Source: Streptomyces sp. NBC_00576 (GTDB lineage: Bacteria; Actinomycetota; Actinomycetes; Streptomycetales; Streptomycetaceae). From it: DNA of 64,000 bases. A model generated the notes under the pieces. That model searched no databases. It was given only the letters and a program-made list of their open reading frames with translations, and was not told the DNA's origin. Location: contig NZ_CP107780.1 in NCBI RefSeq assembly GCF_036345175.1, positions 10,230,001-10,294,000 on the forward strand, read 5' to 3'. Position numbers and translations under genes: made by a program. Of this stretch, positions 58,881 to 64,000 are shown piece by piece. Every line of letters begins with the position of its first letter. The first letter of the stretch is position 1.

Positions 58881-59627
58881 TCACGGCTGCGACAGGGCCT
58901 GGCGGTCCACGGTCTGGGTTGCGGGGTCGGTGCGAGCGCGGTCGGGCGGGGGGAGCGCCGAGCGAGTGGTGTGCGGTGCGATCAGGCCCGACTCGTAGGC
59001 GAAGGCAACGGCCTGGACGCGACTGTGGGCGCCGATCTTGGCGCGGATCCGGCAGGCGTAGGACTTGACGGTGGTCGGGGCGATGGACAGGTGTTCGGCG
59101 ATCTCGGTGGTGCTCCAGCCGGAGGCCAGGGCGCCAAGCACCTGTCGTTCACGTTGGGTGAGTGTGCCGAGTCGCTGTGCTGGAGGGGGCGTGGAGGCGG
59201 GTGACCGTCGTCGGACGATGTCGATGAGCCGACGGGTGAGGTTCGGCGGGATGACGGCGCCGCCGGCCGCGACCGCGCGGATGGCGGCGGTGAGCTCGTG
59301 CGGGGCGGTGTTTTCCGGAAGCAGTGCGTCAGCGCCTGCCCGAAGTGCGGCCCAGGCGTATTCGTCGAGTTCGACAGGGGCGAGCACCAGAACGTGAGAG
59401 TGGAGCCGGCTGTCGCGCGCGATGCGGCGCACGGTGTCGATCGAGTCCGTGGTGGGTTCGAGGATGTGCATGAGGACGACGTCCGGGCGGAGCGCGGTGG
59501 TCATGCGGACCGCTTCGGCACCGCAGGCCGCCTCGCCGACCGGCCTCAGGTCTGGCTCGGAGTCCAGCAGGAGGCGGTAGCCGAGGCGTTGCAGCTTCTG
59601 TTCGTTGACGATGAGAACGGTGGGCAT
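58881..59627 (-). CDS. Atypical NarL-type regulator with degenerate receiver
   Basis: 248 residues. Fold and HTH are retained (LTQRERQVLGALASG, TTVKSYACRIRAKIG), but all phosphorylation residues are changed relative to the paralogue at 56445: acidic pair Asp-Asp is Asn8-Glu9 (VLIVNEQ), phosphoacceptor Asp is His54 (VVLMHILEP), the Thr position is Ala (VLAPVELDEY) and the conserved Lys is Pro104 (LLPENT). It cannot be controlled by ordinary aspartyl phosphorylation and is probably ligand-, partner- or concentration-regulated. A 30-residue Pro/Arg-rich tail follows the HTH. Confidence 0.88.
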   Translation of the reverse strand: MPTVLIVNEQKLQRLGYRLLLDSEPDLRPVGEAACGAEAVRMTTALRPDVVLMHILEPTTDSIDTVRRIARDSRLHSHVLVLAPVELDEYAWAALRAGADALLPENTAPHELTAAIRAVAAGGAVIPPNLTRRLIDIVRRRSPASTPPPAQRLGTLTQRERQVLGALASGWSTTEIAEHLSIAPTTVKSYACRIRAKIGAHSRVQAVAFAYESGLIAPHTTRSALPPPDRARTDPATQTVDRQALSQP

Positions 59628-59736
59628 GTTGCCGGGTTCTTCCTGTGGGGGCGATGCCGGCGACGAGCGCGGTGGGACGGGGCAGGTCGAACAGGCCGGT
59701 CTTCGGAGGCTGGAAGTTCCTGTCTCCTACGGGCGT

Positions 59737-60675
59737 TCAGGTGCCGATCGCACGGAGTACGGCGTCGGCCATGCCTTTCTCGCCGTGCGCGTTCGGGTGG
59801 ACGGCGGCGGCCGGGCTGCTGGGCTGGAGGGGTTCTATCCAGCGGGTTTTCTCCGCGGAGCAGGCGTCGTGGCCGACGGACGGGGAGTAGGTGTCGACGT
59901 ACGTCGCTCCGGCGGCTTCAGCCTGCCCGCGCAGCATGGTGTTGAGCTGCTTCTCCTTGTCGTGCAGGTAGGTCGCGTCACCGGGTGCGAGGGGCAACTC
60001 CCTGCCGCAGCCTTTGGCTTCGGCGGGCAGGATCGCCGGATAGCCGACGACGTAGACGCGGGCCTTCGGCGCACGCCGTTCGATCTCGGCCAGCGCAGCG
60101 GAAAGCTGTCGGCCGGTCGCCTGGATCTTCTGTGCCACTTCGTCGGTGTCGCCGGCGACGTACTGCTTCTTGCAGGGCGCCGTGTCGGAGAAGAGGCGGC
60201 CGCCGCCGGTCGCGCGGTACACCGCTCCCATCGTGACGCACTTCGTGACCGTCGAGCCGAACCCGATGTCGTTGCCGCCGATGCCGAGGGTGACCAGCCG
60301 CGTTCGCGTCGAGAGGGCCGAAAGCTGGGCGGCGTTGGTGCCGTTGGACGTCTTCTGCGGCGCGGTGAGGTCGGTGATGGTGGCGCCGCTACAGCTGACG
60401 TCACGGAAGTCGGCAGCCTTGACGCCGAGTTGGTGTGCCACGACCGCGGGATAGTTGTGGTCGGAGCGGTCGCATCCGGCCGGGGTTCCGGACTGTCGGG
60501 GGATCTTCGGGCCGGAGGTGTAGGAGTCGCCGAGAGCGACGTAGGGCCCCGGCTGCGGTCGCTCGGCCCCGGCGGAACTTCCGTGGTCGCCGTCCGGCCG
60601 TCCGATGAGAACGGCGGTGAGCAGAACACCGCAGCTCACGATCCCGGCCAGACCTGTGCGTGCATACGCTCCCAT
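59737..60675 (-). CDS. Secreted SGNH/GDSL hydrolase (lipase-like)
   Basis: 312 residues. Signal peptide or membrane anchor at 1-25, block I GDSYTSG (Ser51), block III GIGGNDIGFG, block V HPNAHG with the catalytic Asp/His spacing; six or more cysteines in the mature part (CDRSD, SCSG, TKCV, PCKK, GCGRE, DACS) match the three disulfides of Streptomyces extracellular lipases and phospholipases. Acts on lipid or acyl esters outside the cell. It lies between the sensor kinase 2 and degenerate regulator genes. Promoter element copy 2 is 170 nt upstream. Confidence 0.92.
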   Translation of the reverse strand: MGAYARTGLAGIVSCGVLLTAVLIGRPDGDHGSSAGAERPQPGPYVALGDSYTSGPKIPRQSGTPAGCDRSDHNYPAVVAHQLGVKAADFRDVSCSGATITDLTAPQKTSNGTNAAQLSALSTRTRLVTLGIGGNDIGFGSTVTKCVTMGAVYRATGGGRLFSDTAPCKKQYVAGDTDEVAQKIQATGRQLSAALAEIERRAPKARVYVVGYPAILPAEAKGCGRELPLAPGDATYLHDKEKQLNTMLRGQAEAAGATYVDTYSPSVGHDACSAEKTRWIEPLQPSSPAAAVHPNAHGEKGMADAVLRAIGT

Positions 60676-60845
60676 GGGTTTCTCCTGTCGTCGTCACAGA
60701 TGACCAACTGCTGGGTGGGCACCGCGGCGCAGGTGACTGCGGGCGATGGGCGGCGGTGCCCGGAACGGGACCGGCAGGACCGGCTGGGGAGGTGGAAGGC
60801 TTGCCCGGATCACGGCGGGGACGAGGGCATTTGCGAACCTGTTGT

Positions 60846-60923
60846 CAAACTAGGCGGGGAAACGCGCTTGTCGTCGGCACCGCGGGACCGATTGCGGCAG
60901 TGCCGAGTAGTACCGCGGTAGGA
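60846..60923 (-). promoter_or_regulatory. Two-part promoter element, copy 2
   Basis: AGTAGTACCGCGGTAGGA (60906-60923, with the perfect core TACCGCGGTA) and CAAACTAGG (60846-60854), again 60 bp apart. On the minus strand this would drive the SGNH hydrolase. Otherwise the gap 60676-61011 is empty. Confidence 0.6.
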
Positions 60924-61011
60924 AGGCACGCCGACTCGGGGTGGAGGTGCGTCAAGGCCGGCCGGGTCGGCGTCGTGGCGTGGCGCTCGCGCCGGTCCTG
61001 ACCGGGCGGCA

Positions 61012-61051
61012 GGCCGAAACGCCAAGCCGGGGCAGGGCTTGGCGTTCGGCC
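61012..61051 (-). terminator. Terminator behind sensor kinase 2
   Basis: GGCCGAAACGCCAAGCC and GGCTTGGCGTTCGGCC pair with a single bulge around a 7-nt loop, 13 nt after the kinase stop on the minus strand. Confidence 0.7.
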
Positions 61052-61063
61052 ATGAAGACAGTG

Positions 61064-62362
61064 TCAAACGGGGCGTTTCTGCAAGGAGTTGGCAGGCGCG
61101 TTGGGGATGAGGAGGGCATGGACGGTCCAGCCGCCGTGCGGGTTGCGGCCGGCGGTGACCTCGCCCCGGTACAGGGTGGCGCGCTCACGCATACCGACCA
61201 GGCCCCGGCCACTGCCCGTCCCGCCACGGTGTGCATGGGTGCGCGCCGGCCCGGTGTCCTCCACGGTGATGCGTACGGTTCCGGGGTCGGCTGCGATGGA
61301 GACGTGGACCGAGGTGTCGGAGGCGGCGTACTTGACGGTGTTGGTCAGGGCCTCCTGGATGATGCGGTAGGCGGACAACTGGAGTCCTGGGGCCAGGCTG
61401 GTGAGGTCGCCGTGCGCGTGCAGGGCTACGGCGGGGCCGGCGGCGCGGACCCGGTCGAGCAGGGCGTCGAGGTCGGCGAGGCCGGGCTGCGGGGCGAGCG
61501 GGGCATCGTGCGGCCGGTCGTTGTCGTCGCCGATGACGGCGAGCAGGCGGCGCAGTTCGGCCAGGGCGTCGCGGCCGCTGGCGCCGATGATGCGGAGGGT
61601 CTGGGCGCCGCGTTCGGGCTTGGTCTCGGCGAGGGCCGCGGCGCCGTCGGCGAGGCTGACGATGACGGCGAGGGTGTGGCCGAGGATGTCGTGCATCTCG
61701 CGGGAGACGCGGGCGCGTTCCTGCGCGGTGGCGAGACGGGCCTGCTGGTCGCGTTGCTTCTTCAGGGCGTCGATGTAGGCGTAGGCCAGCCGCAGGAGCA
61801 GACCCAGTGCCGCGAACGCCACTACGGCGACCATCACCATCAATGTCACGGGCTCCGGACGCGTGACGTACTCCAGCTGTTGGCCGCGCCAGAAGAAGTA
61901 GGCCCATGCGACGAGTTGCACGAGGGTGACGCCGGTGGCGACGGCCAGCTGGCGCGGCGTGCAGTGACGGCCGACATTGAAGAGGGCGACCACCCTGGCG
62001 AACTCGGCGCCGGTCAGCACGCCCAGAGGAAGAGACACAATGGAAACGGCCGTGGTGAGGGCGAAGACCAGCATGGGGCGTCGTTCCCGCCACAGCAGCG
62101 GGATGCAGAAGGCGAGGATGATCGGCAGCTGGGGGTCGCTCACGTTGTGGGGATTGGTGTAGGCGTCGCTGCCGACCGCGAAGCAGAACACCGGGATCCC
62201 CCACCGACGGGCCCAGGGCCGGGCCCGGTCGGCCCGCCGCCACGAGGCGAGCCGGGAGATGACCGACACGATCACCCGCTGCTCGGGATCGCTCGTCAGG
62301 GCCTGAAGGAACTGGCGCTCGTCCGGGCGTGGTCCGGGAGCGGGGGCGCTCGGTGCGGTCAC
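61064..62362 (-). CDS. NarL-type sensor kinase 2 (HisKA_3)
   Basis: 432 residues from GTG 62362 (GAAGGG about 9 nt upstream). Same layout as 57168: ALTSDPEQRVIVSVISRLASW, six membrane helices, REMHDILGHTLAVI, ATPase domain ending GRGLVGMRERAT. No intact regulator follows it directly; the next genes on the strand are the SGNH hydrolase and the degenerate regulator. It may phosphorylate the regulator at 56445. It follows the MMPL gene by 139 nt. Confidence 0.9.
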   Translation of the reverse strand: MTAPSAPAPGPRPDERQFLQALTSDPEQRVIVSVISRLASWRRADRARPWARRWGIPVFCFAVGSDAYTNPHNVSDPQLPIILAFCIPLLWRERRPMLVFALTTAVSIVSLPLGVLTGAEFARVVALFNVGRHCTPRQLAVATGVTLVQLVAWAYFFWRGQQLEYVTRPEPVTLMVMVAVVAFAALGLLLRLAYAYIDALKKQRDQQARLATAQERARVSREMHDILGHTLAVIVSLADGAAALAETKPERGAQTLRIIGASGRDALAELRRLLAVIGDDNDRPHDAPLAPQPGLADLDALLDRVRAAGPAVALHAHGDLTSLAPGLQLSAYRIIQEALTNTVKYAASDTSVHVSIAADPGTVRITVEDTGPARTHAHRGGTGSGRGLVGMRERATLYRGEVTAGRNPHGGWTVHALLIPNAPANSLQKRPV

Positions 62363-62501
62363 GGGGGAGGCCCTTCGCAATGTCGGGCCGCCCGTCGGCC
62401 CCGGGGGATCGGGCCGACGGGCGGGGCAGGGGATACGGCCGGGGAGAGTCGGCCGTCACGTCAGGAGCCGTGCGGGTAGCTGGTGCTGCGGCTCGCTCTC
62501 G

Positions 62502-64000
62502 TCAACTCCTGCGGATCGGGTTCTTCAGCAGCTTCCTGCGGACCGGTGTCTCCGACTCCGTCGTGTCGGCGGGGACGGTGGTGTCGCCGCCCCGCGCGAG
62601 GCGCTGCTTGAGCCTGGACAGTCCTCGTGTCTTCCCGGGGGCCTGCTGGGCAGGTGCCGGCGCGGCCGTGTCGTCGGAAGCGCGGACGCCGGTGAAGGCG
62701 TGGGGGACGCTGTGCCCGTCCGAGCCCGCGTGGACCCCGGCGGCGACCCCGGCGGCGACCCCGGCGGGCACGGGCACGGGTTCAGGCGCGGAGTCCGTCT
62801 GCTCGGCTTCCTGCTCGGCTTCGAGCGCGTGGCGCAGTTTCTCGCCCTCGACGTCCACGTCGGGCAGGATCCGGTCCAGCCACTGCGGCAGGGCCCAGGA
62901 GCGGTGGCCGAGCAGGGCCATCACCGCCGGGACGACGGTCATCCGGACGACGAAGGCGTCGATGAACACGGCGGCGGCGAGCCCCAGGCCGATCGACTTG
63001 ATCAGAGCGGCGTCGTCGAGGAGGAATCCGGAGAAGACGGAGACCATGATGACCGCGGCGGCGGTGACCACCCGGCCGCTGTGCCGGAATCCCTCGACTA
63101 TGGCCTGGGTGGGTTCGGCGCCGTGGACGTACTCCTCCCGCATACGGGAGACGAGGAAGACCTCGTAGTCCATGGCGAGTCCGAACACGACGCCGATCAG
63201 CAGGATGGGCAGCAGGCTGACGATGGGTCCGGTCTGGTCGACGCCGAAGACGTCCTTGAGCCAGCCCCACTGGAAGACCGCGACCAGGACCCCGAGGGTC
63301 GAGACCACGCTGAGCAGGAAGCCCAGGGCGGCCTTGAGCGGGATGACGATCGACCGGAAGACCAGTAGGAGCAGGATCAGGGCCAGGCCGACGACGATGG
63401 CCAGGTAGGGGATGAGGGCGTCGGAGAGCTTGGTGCTGACGTCGATGTTGACGGCGGTCAGGCCGGTGACCATCAGGTCGGCGCCGGACTCCTGGTGCAG
63501 GGCGGTGCCGTGGGCGCGGATCTCGCCCACGAGGTCCTTGGTGGCCTCACTGGTCGGGGCGCTCCTGGGGACGGCGCCGAGCAGGGCCACGTCGCCGGCC
63601 TGGTTGAAGGAGGGGGGACGGACGGCCGCGACATCGTCCAGCTTGCTCAGCATGGTGTACGCGTCCTGGGCGGCTGCCTTGGGATCGTCGCTGTTCCGGG
63701 CGTCGACGACCACGGTGAGCGGTCCGTTGAAGCCCGGCCCGAAGCCCTTGCTGAGGGTGTCGTAGGCGATGCGCTGGGTGGTGCCGGGGGGCTTTCCGGA
63801 GTCGTCGTTCAGGGCCATCTCCAGGGACATCGCGGGGATGGCCAGCAGGGCCAGGCCGGCCACCGAGACCGCGAGCACCTTGACCGGGTTGCGGGTGACG
63901 AACTTCGCCCAGCGCACGCCCATCGACTCGCCCTCGCCGCGCTCCAGCGCCTTCATACGGCGGGTGAGCAGCGTGCCCTTCATGATCCGCATACCGGCGA
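62502..64000 (-). CDS. MMPL/RND-family transporter, C-terminal part (5' end outside window)
   Basis: About 500 residues visible; the frame is open to the window edge, and MMPL proteins are usually over 700 residues, so the gene begins beyond 64000. Seen: a membrane helix (VKVLAVSVAGLALLAIPAMS), the second extracytoplasmic domain, five helices (LIPYLAIVVGLALILLLLVF onward) with the conserved GLAMDYEVFLVSRMREEY, and a cytoplasmic Pro/Ala tail including GVAAGVAAGVHAG repeats. Exports lipids or hydrophobic metabolites. Neighbouring kinases suggest control by a membrane-sensing system. Confidence 0.93.
   Translation of the reverse strand, partial: AGMRIMKGTLLTRRMKALERGEGESMGVRWAKFVTRNPVKVLAVSVAGLALLAIPAMSLEMALNDDSGKPPGTTQRIAYDTLSKGFGPGFNGPLTVVVDARNSDDPKAAAQDAYTMLSKLDDVAAVRPPSFNQAGDVALLGAVPRSAPTSEATKDLVGEIRAHGTALHQESGADLMVTGLTAVNIDVSTKLSDALIPYLAIVVGLALILLLLVFRSIVIPLKAALGFLLSVVSTLGVLVAVFQWGWLKDVFGVDQTGPIVSLLPILLIGVVFGLAMDYEVFLVSRMREEYVHGAEPTQAIVEGFRHSGRVVTAAAVIMVSVFSGFLLDDAALIKSIGLGLAAAVFIDAFVVRMTVVPAVMALLGHRSWALPQWLDRILPDVDVEGEKLRHALEAEQEAEQTDSAPEPVPVPAGVAAGVAAGVHAGSDGHSVPHAFTGVRASDDTAAPAPAQQAPGKTRGLSRLKQRLARGGDTTVPADTTESETPVRRKLLKNPIRRS

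Noticed and set aside
1..64000. tRNA, rRNA, CRISPR arrays, attachment sites, replication origin
   Set aside because: None was recognised on either strand; short repeats such as CACACGCC at 34639 are simple tandem units without spacers.

Overview
The window is a high-GC (about 70%) actinomycete sequence, almost certainly Streptomyces: GC-rich third codon positions, GTG/TTG starts, frequent ATGA/GTGA stop-start overlaps, several apparently leaderless genes, MmyB-type regulators, NarL/DesK-type two-component systems and MMPL, DUF2156 and nSTAND proteins. The many gene fragments, frameshifts and transposase pieces suggest an accessory region such as a chromosome arm. No tRNA, rRNA, CRISPR array, intact insertion sequence or classical PKS/NRPS cluster was seen.

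Layout. 0-10 kb: a truncated nSTAND NTPase, a secreted protein with a pore-forming-toxin flavour, a transposon graveyard, a Tat-exported amidohydrolase, an OmpR-type two-component system, and a zinc-type alcohol dehydrogenase behind a perfect operator-like palindrome. 10-27 kb: small redox and electrophile-handling operons (CMD, cupin, ADH, DUF2255, antiporter, amidohydrolase; MFS and SDR; quinone oxidoreductase; flavodoxin, NTF2, DJ-1; alpha/beta hydrolase) interleaved with three MmyB-like XRE regulators. A GGGG...CCCC palindromic motif lies in most of their promoters; in four of them it has exactly the same spacing to a TGCGANNCT -10-like element. 27-38 kb: an IclR/FAD-monooxygenase pair, pseudogenes, an F420-type reductase, a methyltransferase/MprF-like operon, an esterase, a frameshifted aldo/keto reductase and AraC and GntR regulators.

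39-53 kb holds the most unusual locus. A left-facing operon encodes a lipoprotein, an MFS permease fused to a LivF-type ATPase, a LivH-LivM-LivG triple fusion and a thioredoxin-LRR protein. A divergent right-facing operon encodes a Liv-type binding lipoprotein, an active and an inactive M16 peptidase, and an nDsbD-like domain with two cysteines. Facing it are a second thioredoxin-LRR gene and a 67-residue peptide gene with five C-terminal cysteines. The combination suggests handling of a cysteine-rich peptide (maturation, export, or uptake and degradation); this is inference.

53-56 kb: a DesK/NarL-type two-component system is divergent from a methyltransferase-DedA operon. Between them a perfect palindrome (CCCCCTAC-N4-GTAGGGGG) sits exactly 43 nt from the -10 element of each gene. 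The same operator with the same 43-nt spacing precedes the methyltransferase/MprF-like operon at 34 kb and the thioredoxin-LRR2/cysteine-peptide operon. This ties the unusual peptide locus to a membrane-lipid/envelope regulon. 56-64 kb: two related sensor kinases, one normal and one degenerate NarL-type regulator, an SGNH hydrolase and an MMPL transporter cut by the window edge.
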